NCBI GenBank assembly: GCA_050283925.1
Contig: JBNOAI010000001.1
Span: 744,001 to 808,000, forward strand
DNA length: 64,000 nucleotides
Direction of reading: 5' to 3'
Source: ZC4RG25 sp023428365
GTDB lineage: Bacteria > Pseudomonadota > Alphaproteobacteria > Rhizobiales > Hyphomicrobiaceae
Shown: positions 26,158 through 35,443 of the stretch, piece after piece
Layout of the letters: every line of letters begins with the position of its first letter
Position numbering within the stretch: the first letter of the stretch is position 1
Notes under the pieces: model-generated
Databases searched by the model: none
Told to the model about the DNA's origin: nothing
Seen by the model: the letters and a program-made list of their open reading frames with translations, nothing else
Program-made: the position numbers and the translations under genes

Positions 26158-27126
26158 TCAGCGCTTCAACGCTTCGGGATTGAAGATGTGCGACGGCGGC
26201 AGTTTGCCGTCGAAGTAGTTGACGATATTGAGGGCGACGTTGGTCGAGCTGCGCGCCACGCAGGCCGCCGTCGTTGCCGCGGAGTGCGGTGTGAGGATGA
26301 TGCGGTCCGACTTGAGCAGCGGGTCGTCCGGAGTCGGCGGCTCCGTGACCTGAACATCGAGTGCGGCACCCTTGATCTTGCCGGCATCGAGTGCGGCAAG
26401 CAGGGCCTGCTCGTCGATGATACCGCCACGGGCGCAGTTGATCAGGTAGGCGCTTGGCTTCATCAACGCCAATTCGCGGGCACTGATCAGATTGCGCGTA
26501 TCGCTCTGGAGCGGGCAATGCACCGTGACGAAATCCGCCAGCGGCAGGGCATCATGCAGACTGGCAACAGGCTCGCAGCCAATCTTCCGGATTTCTTCTG
26601 GGCTGAAGGCCGGATCGATGCCGAGGCAGCGCAGACCAAGCGCATTGCAGGCTGTCGCCAATCGGCTGCCGATCCGGCCGAGGCCGACGATGAGCACCGT
26701 GCAGCCGCCGATGTCCATGGCGTCGAGGCCGAACTTGACGTTGAAGTTGCCGTTGCGGATCGCATGGTCGAACTGCGGCAAACGCTTGGCGAGCGCAAAC
26801 ATCATCGCCAGTGTGTGCTCAACCACCGACGGCGCATTGGCTTCGCCGACGGTGGCAACGATCACCCCCCGCTCGGTCGCGGCATCGAGGTCGATGTTAT
26901 CGACCCCGACTCCGTGGCGGGAAATGATCTTGAGATTGGGCGCTTTCTCTATCATCCAGCGCTCGATCCGCGTCACCCTGACTGCAATCGCCTCGGCGTC
27001 AGCCAAGTGATGCTGCCAATGCTGCGGCTCCGGGCTTTCCGGAACGATAAGCTCGATATCCGTGCGTGCGCGCAGGATGTTCATGCCGTCGTCGTGGATC
27101 GGCTGGATGCAGATGACTTTGCGCAT
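26158..27126 (-). CDS. D-isomer-specific 2-hydroxyacid dehydrogenase (module A)
   Basis: A 322-residue dehydrogenase of the phosphoglycerate/formate family. Catalytic Arg is in LINCARGGIIDEQALLAAL, the Glu in VTEPPTPDDPLL and the His in IILTPHSAATT. The Rossmann motif VGLGRIGSRLA is followed by CLGIDPAF, whose acidic residue at the end of strand two points to NAD. It would interconvert a 2-hydroxyacid and a 2-oxoacid. Its start codon shares one base with the RraA-like stop; 15 bases separate it from the aldolase. Confidence 0.9.
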   Translation of the reverse strand: MRKVICIQPIHDDGMNILRARTDIELIVPESPEPQHWQHHLADAEAIAVRVTRIERWMIEKAPNLKIISRHGVGVDNIDLDAATERGVIVATVGEANAPSVVEHTLAMMFALAKRLPQFDHAIRNGNFNVKFGLDAMDIGGCTVLIVGLGRIGSRLATACNALGLRCLGIDPAFSPEEIRKIGCEPVASLHDALPLADFVTVHCPLQSDTRNLISARELALMKPSAYLINCARGGIIDEQALLAALDAGKIKGAALDVQVTEPPTPDDPLLKSDRIILTPHSAATTAACVARSSTNVALNIVNYFDGKLPPSHIFNPEALKR

Positions 27127-27824
27127 CAGTGGATTTCATCCTGCTTGGCCAGCGCTTCGCGCAGCATGGCGACGGTGAAGCCCGGCTTGCGGGCGAGATC
27201 GAGGATGACGGCTTCCTTGCGGGCCATGAGATCGCAGGCCGCGGGCAGCTTTTCGGCGACGCCTTCAGGGATCACGACCGCGCCATGCTGATCGGCATGG
27301 ATGAGATCATTGGAGCGTACCAGCATTCCAGCGACGCGAACTTCCTTGCCGTAGTCGGCCAGATGGACGTGCGCATGGCTGGGCTTGATGGAACCGGCCA
27401 ACACGTTGAGGCCCGGCGCCCACTGCGGGATGTCCCGAATGCAGCCGTCAGTGACGACGCCGACGCAGCCGAGCGCTTTGTGAATGGTGCTCTGCACTTC
27501 GCCCCAGAACGCGCCATAGCCGATATCGGGACCGTCAAGATCCTGGATGACAACGATCTGCGGGTTCGGCGCTTCCGCGATGTATTCGTAGTAGCCTATC
27601 CGCTGCGCGCGCTGTGCCTTGGAGTCGAGTTCATGGGCATGGACCGAGCGGATCGAAGCCGTGCGGGCGTATCCAACCATCGGCGGCATATCCGGGAACG
27701 GAGCAACGAGCTGCTGCGTTGTGAAGCCCGACCGTCGGAACGAGCTGTCGATCAGCTCCATGGCATTGCAGATCGTCGGGGTATCGAAGGCCTTGAGCTT
27801 TTCCAGCAAGTCCGCGCTGATCAT
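27126..27824 (-). CDS. RraA-like aldolase/decarboxylase (module A)
   Basis: A 232-residue RraA-fold protein. The GVVTDGCIRDIPQW loop keeps the DGxxRD motif found in 4-hydroxy-4-methyl-2-oxoglutarate/oxaloacetate aldolases and lost in the RNase E inhibitor RraA, and HADQHGAVVIPEGVAE is the usual metal/substrate segment. This supports an enzymatic role on a small oxo acid. AAGGA lies about eleven bases before the ATG. It is between the Ldh gene and the hydroxyacid dehydrogenase gene. Confidence 0.85.
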   Translation of the reverse strand: MISADLLEKLKAFDTPTICNAMELIDSSFRRSGFTTQQLVAPFPDMPPMVGYARTASIRSVHAHELDSKAQRAQRIGYYEYIAEAPNPQIVVIQDLDGPDIGYGAFWGEVQSTIHKALGCVGVVTDGCIRDIPQWAPGLNVLAGSIKPSHAHVHLADYGKEVRVAGMLVRSNDLIHADQHGAVVIPEGVAEKLPAACDLMARKEAVILDLARKPGFTVAMLREALAKQDEIH

Positions 27825-27875
27825 CTGAAGATAGTCCTTAGATTGTGATGGTACGAAAGTGGCAAGTCTGTCCGC

Positions 27876-28964
27876 TTATTTGACTGCGGCTTCTTTGATC
27901 CGAGCCTCATTAAGGCCGACGCTTTTTGCTGCGGTAACCAGCAGCTCCCAAGTGGTATCGGGCAACGGGATGCCGTCCGCCAAGCGCTTTTTCCGGGTGC
28001 GGATTTCAGGATCTCCCGGCGCCAGCACGTCGTTGCCGGCTTCGATCGAGCGGGAGCTCTTGAAGAAGGTCAGATAACGCTCGACGTCCGACGGGAAGAA
28101 ATCGCTCGGATCGAGCTGCTTTGGGTCGATGTAGATCGAGAGCATGCCATTGGCCCAGCGGCGGCCTTCCTGAGCCGCACCCGTGCCTGTCAAAGAGCCG
28201 CCCAGGATCTCGACCATGAACGCCAAGCCAGAGCCCTTGTGCTCGCCGAAAGCACGAATAGCGCCCTCGCCCTGCTTATAGTCACGCGGGCCAGTTGGTT
28301 CGAAATTGCCGTAGAGTTGGTGTGGGTCGCCACTCATCGAACCGTCCTGGCAGACGAGAGCATTATCAGGCAGCTTCTTGCCGCCCTGGCTCGCCACAAG
28401 CACTTTGCCCTCTGCGACCACTGAGGTTGCGAAATCGAGGATCAGCGGGTCTTCTTCGCCTCGCGGGATTCCGACGGCACAAGGAGCGGTCGACAGGCGC
28501 CGGTCGACACCGCCGTAAGGGGCGACCAGCAGGCTCGATGCGGCGTTGCAATAGTGAATGGACACCAAGCCTGCCTCGGCTGCCATTTCCGCCCATTCAC
28601 CGAGCCTGCCGACATGGCCGGAATTCCGGAGTGCGACGGCCGACAGACCCATGGCCTTGCACTTCTTGATGCCGATTTCGACGGCTTGCGGAGCGGTGGT
28701 CTGGCCGAAACCGTATTTGCCGTCGACGACCGCCAGCACGGGAGTTTCGCGGACGACTTCAACCGTCTGGTTGGCGAGGAAATCGCCGTCTGCCTTCCAT
28801 TGCAGATAGCGCGGGACCCGCACCACGCCGTGGCTGTCATGACCTGCCAGGTTGGCGCTGACCAGCGATTTTCCAAGCTGTTCGCCTTCCTGCTGCGAAC
28901 TGCCCGCAGCAATGAAAATATCGCGTACCAGCTCGCGCAATTTGTCCGCGCTGATCGTGACCAT
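27876..28964 (-). CDS. Ldh/malate dehydrogenase family oxidoreductase
   Basis: A 362-residue member of the type-2 malate/L-lactate dehydrogenase family (unlike classical Rossmann enzymes). The signature GHDSHGVVRVPRYLQ (active-site His) near residue 45, NSGHVGRLGEWAEMAAEAGL and LDFATSVVAEGKVLVASQGG are present. Family members reduce or oxidise 2-hydroxy acids such as malate, sulpholactate, ureidoglycolate or 2,3-diketogulonate with NAD(P). First gene of the minus-strand operon; G5 lies before the start. Confidence 0.88.
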   Translation of the reverse strand: MVTISADKLRELVRDIFIAAGSSQQEGEQLGKSLVSANLAGHDSHGVVRVPRYLQWKADGDFLANQTVEVVRETPVLAVVDGKYGFGQTTAPQAVEIGIKKCKAMGLSAVALRNSGHVGRLGEWAEMAAEAGLVSIHYCNAASSLLVAPYGGVDRRLSTAPCAVGIPRGEEDPLILDFATSVVAEGKVLVASQGGKKLPDNALVCQDGSMSGDPHQLYGNFEPTGPRDYKQGEGAIRAFGEHKGSGLAFMVEILGGSLTGTGAAQEGRRWANGMLSIYIDPKQLDPSDFFPSDVERYLTFFKSSRSIEAGNDVLAPGDPEIRTRKKRLADGIPLPDTTWELLVTAAKSVGLNEARIKEAAVK

Positions 28965-29169
28965 GCGTTAGCCCCCTAGAATATTGGAAGGTCCGTCTCG
29001 AGGCGGTCCAGGTTTCGATCGGAAATTAGTGCAGCTTGAACCGATTGTCACGGAGCGATGTAGCAAATTCATCATACAATCCTACAACTGGATAGCGATG
29101 CCAAAGAGCTTGCAGGAATGAGCGAGCAGGTTAGCCTTTGGCCACGGCGTCAACGTCAAGGACAGCGGG

Positions 29170-30360
29170 GTGGCCATGGACTTCTCACTGCCAAAGGATA
29201 TCGAGGCGCTAGGTGAGCGCGTGCGCGCCTTCGTTAAGGACGCAATCATCCCGTACGAGAGCGATCCACGCTGGACGTCGCACGGGCCGACCGACGTTCT
29301 CCGCGTTGAACTCAACGATCTTGCGCGGGCCGCTGGGCTGCTGTCGGTTCATGTGCCCAAGGACTGCGGGGGCCTTGGTCTTGATCACGTCGGCAAGGCG
29401 GTTGTGCTGGAAGCGGCTGGATATTCCATGCTCGGGCCGGTCGCGCTGCACTGCCAAGCTCCAGACGAGGGCAATATTCATCTGCTCGATCTCGTCGCCA
29501 CGCCCGAGCAGCGGGAGCGGTATCTGAAGCCGCTCGCGACGGCCCGCGTGCGTTCCTGCTTTGCGATGACCGAGCCGCACCCCGGGGCGGGCTCCGATCC
29601 CTCGATGCTTGCCACGCGGGCGGAGCGTGACGGCAACGGCTTCGTGATCCGCGGGCGCAAGTGGCTGATCACGGGGGCCGACGGCGCCGGGTTCGTGATC
29701 ATCATGGCGCGGACGGATGACGGCCCGCATGATGCCACGATGTTCCTGGCGGACCTGCCCAACCCGGCCTTCAAGATTTCCCGCACGCTCGACACGATGG
29801 ATTCGTCCTTCATGGGCGGGCATGCGGTGATCGATATCGAGGACCTGCGTGTGTCAGGCGATGCGGTGCTCGGGGAAGTCGGACAAGGCTTCCGGTACGC
29901 GCAAGTCCGGCTCGCTCCTGCGCGTCTCACGCATTGCATGCGGTGGCTGGGAGCAGCACAGCGCGCGCATGATATTGCCGCGGATTATGCGCGTACCAGG
30001 ACGGCGTTCGGCCAGCCGCTGGGTGCCCACGAGGGCGTCAGCTTCATGCTGGCTGACAATCTCATGGACATGCACGTTAGTCGGCTTGCGATCCGCCATT
30101 GCGCCTGGATGCTGGACCAGGGACACCGTGCCGGTACCGAAAGCTCGATGACCAAAGTCATCTGTTCGGAAGCCATCATGCGTGTCGTCGACCGTTCGAT
30201 GCAGATCCTCGGTGGCCTGGGACTGACGCGCGATACGGTCGTGGAGCGCATTTTCCGCGATGTGCGCGCCTTCCGGATCTATGATGGGCCGTCGGAGGTG
30301 CATCGCTGGGCGCTGGGCCGGCGTGTCGTCGAGAACAAGGGAAGTGGAAAACGCGTCTGA
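29170..30360 (+). CDS. acyl-CoA dehydrogenase, ACAD10/11-like
   Basis: A 396-residue flavoprotein: FAMTEPHPGAGSD (FAD-binding loop), GRKWLITGADGA, RTAFGQPLGAHEGV and QILGGLGLTRDTVVERIFRDV. Where most acyl-CoA dehydrogenases have Tyr-Glu-Gly, this one has YDGPSEVHR, so the catalytic base position is aspartate, as in the ACAD10/ACAD11 subfamily with the DGPxEVH pattern. GTG 29170 is preferred over ATG 29176 because AAGGA lies seven bases before it. Substrate unknown; it is monocistronic and diverges from the Ldh operon with a 205-base gap. Confidence 0.88.
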   Translation: MAMDFSLPKDIEALGERVRAFVKDAIIPYESDPRWTSHGPTDVLRVELNDLARAAGLLSVHVPKDCGGLGLDHVGKAVVLEAAGYSMLGPVALHCQAPDEGNIHLLDLVATPEQRERYLKPLATARVRSCFAMTEPHPGAGSDPSMLATRAERDGNGFVIRGRKWLITGADGAGFVIIMARTDDGPHDATMFLADLPNPAFKISRTLDTMDSSFMGGHAVIDIEDLRVSGDAVLGEVGQGFRYAQVRLAPARLTHCMRWLGAAQRAHDIAADYARTRTAFGQPLGAHEGVSFMLADNLMDMHVSRLAIRHCAWMLDQGHRAGTESSMTKVICSEAIMRVVDRSMQILGGLGLTRDTVVERIFRDVRAFRIYDGPSEVHRWALGRRVVENKGSGKRV

Positions 30361-30366
30361 CCCTGC

Positions 30367-30756
30367 TCAGCTCGTTTCGGTGTGCCGAGATCGGAGATCC
30401 GACAGAATGATGTCGGCCGCGCGCGGAGAGCAGGCGCAGGGCACATCATAGAGAATGGCGAGGCGCAGCAGCGCTTTCACATCCACGTCATGCGGCATCG
30501 GCGTCATCGGATCGATGAAGAAGAACAGCACGTCGATTTCATCGGCAACGATCAGCGCGCCGATCTGCTGATCGCCCCCGCGCGGGCCGCTTTCCAGCCG
30601 TTTGAGGCGCAGATCGGGATAGCTCTCGAGGAGAGTTTTGCCGGTGGTGCCGGTGGCGACGAGATCCAGCTGCCGGAAGATGTCGAGATGCCGGCCGACC
30701 CAATCAAGCATCAGCGGTTTGCGGGCATCATGCGCGACGAGCGCAACCTTCTTCAT
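30367..30756 (-). CDS. mgsA: methylglyoxal synthase
   Basis: A 129-residue enzyme that converts dihydroxyacetone phosphate to methylglyoxal and phosphate. It matches E. coli MgsA throughout: ALVAHDARKP, LVATGTTGKT, SGPRGGDQQIGALI (Asp62, the equivalent of catalytic Asp71) and MPHDVDVKALLRLAI (His89). ATG 30756 is used; the frame extends to 30816. It lies 6 bases from the stop of the convergent acyl-CoA dehydrogenase gene. The OtnC pathway nearby also makes DHAP, a metabolic link only by inference. Confidence 0.95.
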   Translation of the reverse strand: MKKVALVAHDARKPLMLDWVGRHLDIFRQLDLVATGTTGKTLLESYPDLRLKRLESGPRGGDQQIGALIVADEIDVLFFFIDPMTPMPHDVDVKALLRLAILYDVPCACSPRAADIILSDLRSRHTETS

Positions 30757-31244
30757 CGTCCGGTATCCATCCTCGTTTGTCCGGGCGAACCTGATCGAGC
30801 CAGCTTGCGGCGTCAATGCAAAGGTTCATAGCGCAGGGCAGCTCCTCGCAGTCGAAGGCGAGCAGCGACGCAGTGCATCGTTCCCATACGACTTTGATGC
30901 CTGGAGGGGGTGTATCGGGCGATTGGTCTGATGAAAAATTGGGCAATTAACGCAATCGCACGGGAACGACGTTTGCACGTCGTTCCCGGCACCGTGTCTC
31001 CCCAGACTTGGACCGTTAGTCCATTATCTTTATGAAGATCGCAGGCCCGCTTCGCGTCGACTGCGGCAGGATGTCGTAGGCATTCCTGCGAGTCAAGTAT
31101 ATCTCTGCGCAATGTTGCCTAGCTGGTCATCCTCATGCCTAAGCGACTTGCGCCGGAGCGTTACCGAGGGTACGCGTGAGAAGGTTTTTCTCGTCCCCGC
31201 GCTGCGTTCCTCGCGAGCCTATTCACCCAACAAGGAGCCTCACC
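30757..31244 (+). other. 488-base divergent intergenic region
   Basis: Between mgsA (minus) and the VOC gene (plus). Contains the perfect palindrome at 30961-30988 and AT-rich DNA just before it. Minus-strand frames at 30728-30946 and 30813-31112 lack signals and family features and are not called. Both flanking promoters must be here. Confidence 0.45.
30961..30988. repeat. perfect 12-bp inverted repeat
   Basis: CGGGAACGACGT (30961-30972) pairs exactly with ACGTCGTTCCCG (30977-30988) over a TTGC loop. No T-run on either side, so a terminator is unlikely; an operator or a remnant of a repeat element is possible. Confidence 0.7.
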
Positions 31245-32153
31245 TTGGCCTCGTCTGCGTCGAGCGAACAGTTGCCCAAGTCCGGACAGATCTATCTCGA
31301 TCATGTTGGCTGGATGGTCCCCGATATGGAGCGGGCCTCGGTCGTTTTCGAGAAGCTCGGATTTCCGCTGACTCCATTCTCGGTGCATGGCGACCGTGAT
31401 CCGGCCACCGGAGAATTGAAGCCGGTCGGTTCGGCCAATCGTCTGGCGATGCTGCCGCGGGGCTATCTGGAAATCCTGACCCCGGTGGATGGGGTTGATA
31501 GCCCTGTGACGCGCCACATGAAGTCGGCGATCGCGCACCATACGGGCGTGCATCTCGTGGCCTTCGCCGCGAGCGATGCGGGAGAGATGGTGCCAAAAAT
31601 CGAGGCGCAGGGCTTTCAGGTGCAGCCGACAGTTCATCTGCGGCGCACGGTCAAGGCGGAAGACGGCAGCCAGGTGGAACTGTCGTTCACGGTCGTTCGC
31701 TCGGCCTTCGAGCATTTTCCGGAAGGACGCGTTCAGGTCGTGACGCATCACACGCCTGAGCACATGTGGCAGAAGCGGTATCTGCCGACCGAAAATGGCA
31801 TCACCGGCCTGCTCGAAGCGGCGATCGTCGCGCGGGAACCGCGCGAGGCCGCAGCGCGCTTCGCCCGCTTCCTGGACAGGCCTATCGACGGGCTGACATC
31901 ACCACTCGCCGTGCGATTGGATCGCGGTGCGATCCGCTTTGTCGATCCGCGCGGTGCTGCGGAGCACTATGGACGGATTTCACGTCCGCCGATGCCCGCG
32001 ATCTGTTCCGTAACGTTGACCTCGAGCGATCTCGACAAGACGCGGCATTTCTTCCTGAGCCAGGGTCTGCGTCCGGGCGCCATCGATCCCAGTCATCTGC
32101 TGATTGATGAGTCCGAGGCGCTGGGCGTGCATCTGGTTGTCGTCGCGGAGTAA
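31245..32153 (+). CDS. VOC superfamily (glyoxalase-like) protein
   Basis: A 302-residue protein with two glyoxalase-like halves: LDHVGWMVPDMERASVVFEK near residue 20 and CSVTLTSSDLDKTRHFFLS near the C-terminus, with PRGYLEILTPV (usual metal/product segment) and HTGVHLVAFAA between. Members bind or isomerise oxygenated small molecules. Start TTG 31245 has AAGGAG seven bases upstream; the frame is open from 31176 but with no better signal. Substrate unknown; one His/Glu metal set can be seen but not tested. Confidence 0.78.
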   Translation: MASSASSEQLPKSGQIYLDHVGWMVPDMERASVVFEKLGFPLTPFSVHGDRDPATGELKPVGSANRLAMLPRGYLEILTPVDGVDSPVTRHMKSAIAHHTGVHLVAFAASDAGEMVPKIEAQGFQVQPTVHLRRTVKAEDGSQVELSFTVVRSAFEHFPEGRVQVVTHHTPEHMWQKRYLPTENGITGLLEAAIVAREPREAAARFARFLDRPIDGLTSPLAVRLDRGAIRFVDPRGAAEHYGRISRPPMPAICSVTLTSSDLDKTRHFFLSQGLRPGAIDPSHLLIDESEALGVHLVVVAE

Positions 32154-32194
32154 CTGAAGCAACATAGCCCGCGTTATGTTCGCAGGTGATTGGC

Positions 32195-33160
32195 ATGGCT
32201 CCACTTGCAATCGGTATCCATGGTGGTTGCGGCGCTTTGCGTCGCGATCTTCTGAGTGTTGCTGAGTGGGCCGAAGCCCGCGAGCATCTTGTGGCGTCTC
32301 TGCGGGCGGGATGGGCGATCCTGGCACGTGGAGGCCGGTCGGTTGATGCCGTCGAGGCCGCCGTCGTCGTGTTGGAAGACAGCCCTCAATTCAATGCCGG
32401 ACACGGAGCAGCGCTGACCTCAGCGGAGGATCATGAGCTCGATGCGTCGATCATGGATGGCGCGTCGCTTGCGGCCGGAGCTGTGTGTGCCGTTCGCCGG
32501 ATTCGCAATCCGATCACGGCCGCGCGTGCGGTGATGGATAAGTCGGACTGCGTTCTGCTCGCCGCCGGCGCTGCCGATGCGTTTGCCGAAAGCTGTGGTC
32601 TCGCGATGGTCGAGAACAGCTATTTCACGACCGAGCGCCGGCGACAGGCGTTGGCCTCGCTAAAGGCGCGAGCGGCTGCCGGCACAATCTTGTGTGCGAC
32701 GGAAGCGGAAAAACACGGAACGGTTGGCGCTGTAGCGTTGGACGCAGCCGGCCATCTCGCCGCCGCGACGTCGACGGGTGGGTTCAACAACAAGACGCCG
32801 GGACGCATTGGCGACAGTGCGATCATCGGAGCGGGAACTTATGCCCGCGATGGCGTCTGCGCTGTCTCGTGTACCGGGCAGGGGGAGTTCTTCATCCGCC
32901 ATGCCGCCGCTCACGAGATTACCGCGCGCATGATGTACGCGGGTCAGTCATTGCAAAAGGCGACCGACGCTATCGTATCCGAGATCATGCCGTCGTATGG
33001 CATTGGCGCCGGTCTCGTCGCCGTAGATGCGCAGGGCCGCGTTTGCGCGCCGTTTAACACGCTCGGCATGTATCGCGGGTGGGTAACGGCGGACGGCGAA
33101 ATGACCGTCGCGACCCACCAGGAGTTGCACGCAATGGGCCGTTTGTCTCGCGATCAATAA
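32195..33160 (+). CDS. isoaspartyl peptidase / type 2 L-asparaginase (Ntn-hydrolase)
   Basis: A protein of about 321 residues. IGIHGGCGALRR is the family N-terminus, SVDAVEAAVVVLEDSPQFNA and the oxyanion/sodium region GAALTSAEDHELDASIMDG follow. Autocleavage is expected before the Thr in KHGTVGAVALDAAGHLAAAT, the family G-T-V-G nucleophile site, giving two chains. The C-terminal GGFNNKTPGRIGDSAIIGAG is the usual substrate loop. It hydrolyses beta-aspartyl dipeptides or asparagine. ATG 32195 gives the usual start; GTG 32186 is possible. Confidence 0.9.
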   Translation: MAPLAIGIHGGCGALRRDLLSVAEWAEAREHLVASLRAGWAILARGGRSVDAVEAAVVVLEDSPQFNAGHGAALTSAEDHELDASIMDGASLAAGAVCAVRRIRNPITAARAVMDKSDCVLLAAGAADAFAESCGLAMVENSYFTTERRRQALASLKARAAAGTILCATEAEKHGTVGAVALDAAGHLAAATSTGGFNNKTPGRIGDSAIIGAGTYARDGVCAVSCTGQGEFFIRHAAAHEITARMMYAGQSLQKATDAIVSEIMPSYGIGAGLVAVDAQGRVCAPFNTLGMYRGWVTADGEMTVATHQELHAMGRLSRDQ

Positions 33161-33263
33161 CTGTCACTTGCTAATTCGATCAGTTGACGGCGACCGATCC
33201 TGTGCGCACATCCTGCTAAGACCGGGATGCCCGCTATGACATCAGGGAAACGGAGCAGGATCG

Positions 33264-34472
33264 ATGGCGAACTCTATCCAGGCTGCGTGCTGTGTGGCCG
33301 GCGGCGGCCCAGCCGGGATGATGCTGGGTTATCTTCTCGCGCGTGCTGGCATCGACGTCGTTGTGTTGGAAAAGCATGCGGATTTCCTGCGCGATTTTCG
33401 TGGCGATACGATTCATCCGTCGACCATGCAAATCATGTGGAAGCTTGGACTTCTCGATGAGTTTCTGAAATTGCCGCATCAGCCCGTGCGCGACGTATCG
33501 GCCTACTTTGGTGACGAGAAAATCGAGATTGCGGATTTCTCTCACTTGCCGGTTCGGGCGCCGTACATCGCTATGATGCCGCAATGGGATTTTCTGAATT
33601 TCATGGCGGAGAAGGCGAAAGCATTTCCGAATTTTCGCCTGTTGATGCGTACAGAGGCGACCCGGCTCATCATCGACGGCAATCGCTGCATTGGCCTAAA
33701 AGCCCTGACCGATGATGGCGAGATAACGATCCGATCTCAGCTCGTCGTCGCTGCTGATGGCCGCGATTCCGCCATGCGGAAGTCTGCGGGGCTCACGGTC
33801 GAGGATTTCGGCGCGCCGATGGATGTTCTCTGGTTTCGGCTGTCGCGCGCGACGAGCGATACCAGTGAAACCCAGGCGCGGTTCTTCGCCGGGGGCATCA
33901 TGATCATGCTCGATCGTGGCGACTATTGGCAGTGCGCCTTCGTCATTCCGAAGGGCGAGAACAAGCGTGTCAGGTCGGCTGGCTTGGAAGCCTTCCGCAA
34001 TCGTTTGGGACCACTGCTGCCATTTGATCCATCGCGGGCGGATGAATTGCAGGATTGGGATCAGGTGAAATTGCTCGTTGTGCAGGTCAACCGGCTGAAG
34101 ACATGGTGGCGACCGAACTTCCTGTGCATTGGCGATGCGGCGCATGCGATGTCACCAGTTGGAGGCGTTGGCGTGAACCTTGCCGTGCAGGATGCCGTCG
34201 CGGCGGCCAATATCCTGACAGAGCCGCTGCGGACGGGAACGCTGTCAGATGTCCACCTTCAGGCCGTGCAAAAGCGACGCGGATGGCCAGCAAAAGCGAC
34301 CCAGTTTCTGCAGCTTCAATTACAGAAGCGGGTCATTGCGTCGGTGCTCGGCAGCACAAGTCAGCTCAGACCGCCGCTATTCCTTCGCCTGCTCACGAGC
34401 ATTCCATTTTTGCGACGGTTGCCGGCTCGCTTGGTCGGGCTAGGCGTACAGCCCGAGCTGCCGAAAACCTAG
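33264..34472 (+). CDS. FAD-dependent monooxygenase (UbiH/aromatic hydroxylase type)
   Basis: A 402-residue class A flavoprotein monooxygenase. FAD-binding VAGGGPAGMMLGYLLARAG with DVVVLEKH, the DG motif LVVAADGRDSAMR and the GD motif FLCIGDAAHAMSPVGGVGVN are present. Such enzymes hydroxylate aromatic or quinone-like compounds using NAD(P)H and oxygen. AGGA lies before ATG 33264. The substrate cannot be read, and no ubiquinone genes adjoin. Confidence 0.88.
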   Translation: MANSIQAACCVAGGGPAGMMLGYLLARAGIDVVVLEKHADFLRDFRGDTIHPSTMQIMWKLGLLDEFLKLPHQPVRDVSAYFGDEKIEIADFSHLPVRAPYIAMMPQWDFLNFMAEKAKAFPNFRLLMRTEATRLIIDGNRCIGLKALTDDGEITIRSQLVVAADGRDSAMRKSAGLTVEDFGAPMDVLWFRLSRATSDTSETQARFFAGGIMIMLDRGDYWQCAFVIPKGENKRVRSAGLEAFRNRLGPLLPFDPSRADELQDWDQVKLLVVQVNRLKTWWRPNFLCIGDAAHAMSPVGGVGVNLAVQDAVAAANILTEPLRTGTLSDVHLQAVQKRRGWPAKATQFLQLQLQKRVIASVLGSTSQLRPPLFLRLLTSIPFLRRLPARLVGLGVQPELPKT

Positions 34473-34480
34473 ACTGCCAA

Positions 34481-35443
34481 TCACTGCGAATAGGTGGCGA
34501 GTGGATTTGCTGCCTGGCTCACCAGCGGCAGAGATACGGTGAAGGCAAGGCCCTGAGGTTCGAAGTCGAGTTTGGCCTTGCCTCCGAGCGCGAACGTGAG
34601 GCTGCGTTCAATCAGAACCGAACCGAAACTCCGCGATTTGGGAAGCTGTACGGCGGGGCCACCTGTCTCGCGCCATGACAGCGTAAGGTTTTGGGTGCCG
34701 TGGTTGTCCGTGACATCCCAATTGATCGTAACGTGTCCCTGCGGCCCGGACAGTGAGCCATGCCTGCGGGCATTCGTGGACAGTTCATGGATGACGAGTG
34801 CCATCGGCAGCGCGATCTGAGGCTCCAGGTGGACACGCGGACCGGAAATCGAGATGCGATTGTCGAGGCGCGTGTCGCGGAGCGCGAGCTGTTCTGCAAT
34901 CAGCTCCTGCAAATCCGCTCCCTGCCAACTGGCGCGCGTCAGCAGCGTATGGGCAGTGGCCAGAGACTGAATGCGTCCCGAGAATGTCTCGACGAAACTC
35001 GCCGGGTCGCGTGTGCGCGAGAGTGTGTTGCTTGCGATGGCCTGAACTGTCGCGAGCGTGTTTTTCACCCGATGGTTCAGTTCGCTCACCAGCAGTCGCT
35101 GTGTGTCGTCCCAGGTCTTCTGCTCGGTGATGTTGCGGCCGGTGCCGCGGTAGCCTCGGAAACGCCCCGCGGTGTCAAAGATCGGATCGCCGCTGACCGA
35201 GACCCAGATGTTCTGGCCATCTTCGTTGACGCGACGGAACTCGAAGTTCCTGAACGGCTCGCGACGCTCCAGCGTCGCGCGATGCTCGCTCCATTGTTCC
35301 TCGCTGACGCCGATCGTCGGCAGCTCCCAGCGTGTCTTGCCGATATGAGACTCGGCGCTGGAGCCGGCCAGATTGCGCACGCTTTCGGAGAAATCAGTGA
35401 AACGAAGATTTTCGTCCTGTTCCCAGTACCAGTCGGCTGACAT
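34481..35443 (-). CDS. PAS-HWE histidine kinase (C-terminal part of a split kinase)
   Basis: A 320-residue kinase. A PAS domain (WYWEQDENLRFTDFSESVRN ... RGYRGTGRNITEQKTWDD) precedes the HWE core: phosphoacceptor His in SELNHRVKNTLATVQAIASN, the second His in VIHELSTNARRHG and the WxE motif in SLSWRETGGPAVQ. The ATG at 35443 overlaps the stop of the upstream PAS protein as TGATG. It opens exactly at the second PAS boundary, and a single missing base upstream would join the two ORFs. See the following entry. Confidence 0.82.
   Translation of the reverse strand: MSADWYWEQDENLRFTDFSESVRNLAGSSAESHIGKTRWELPTIGVSEEQWSEHRATLERREPFRNFEFRRVNEDGQNIWVSVSGDPIFDTAGRFRGYRGTGRNITEQKTWDDTQRLLVSELNHRVKNTLATVQAIASNTLSRTRDPASFVETFSGRIQSLATAHTLLTRASWQGADLQELIAEQLALRDTRLDNRISISGPRVHLEPQIALPMALVIHELSTNARRHGSLSGPQGHVTINWDVTDNHGTQNLTLSWRETGGPAVQLPKSRSFGSVLIERSLTFALGGKAKLDFEPQGLAFTVSLPLVSQAANPLATYSQ

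Noticed and set aside
30728..31112. Two minus-strand frames upstream of mgsA
   Set aside because: No start signals and no recognisable features; one overlaps the mgsA start.
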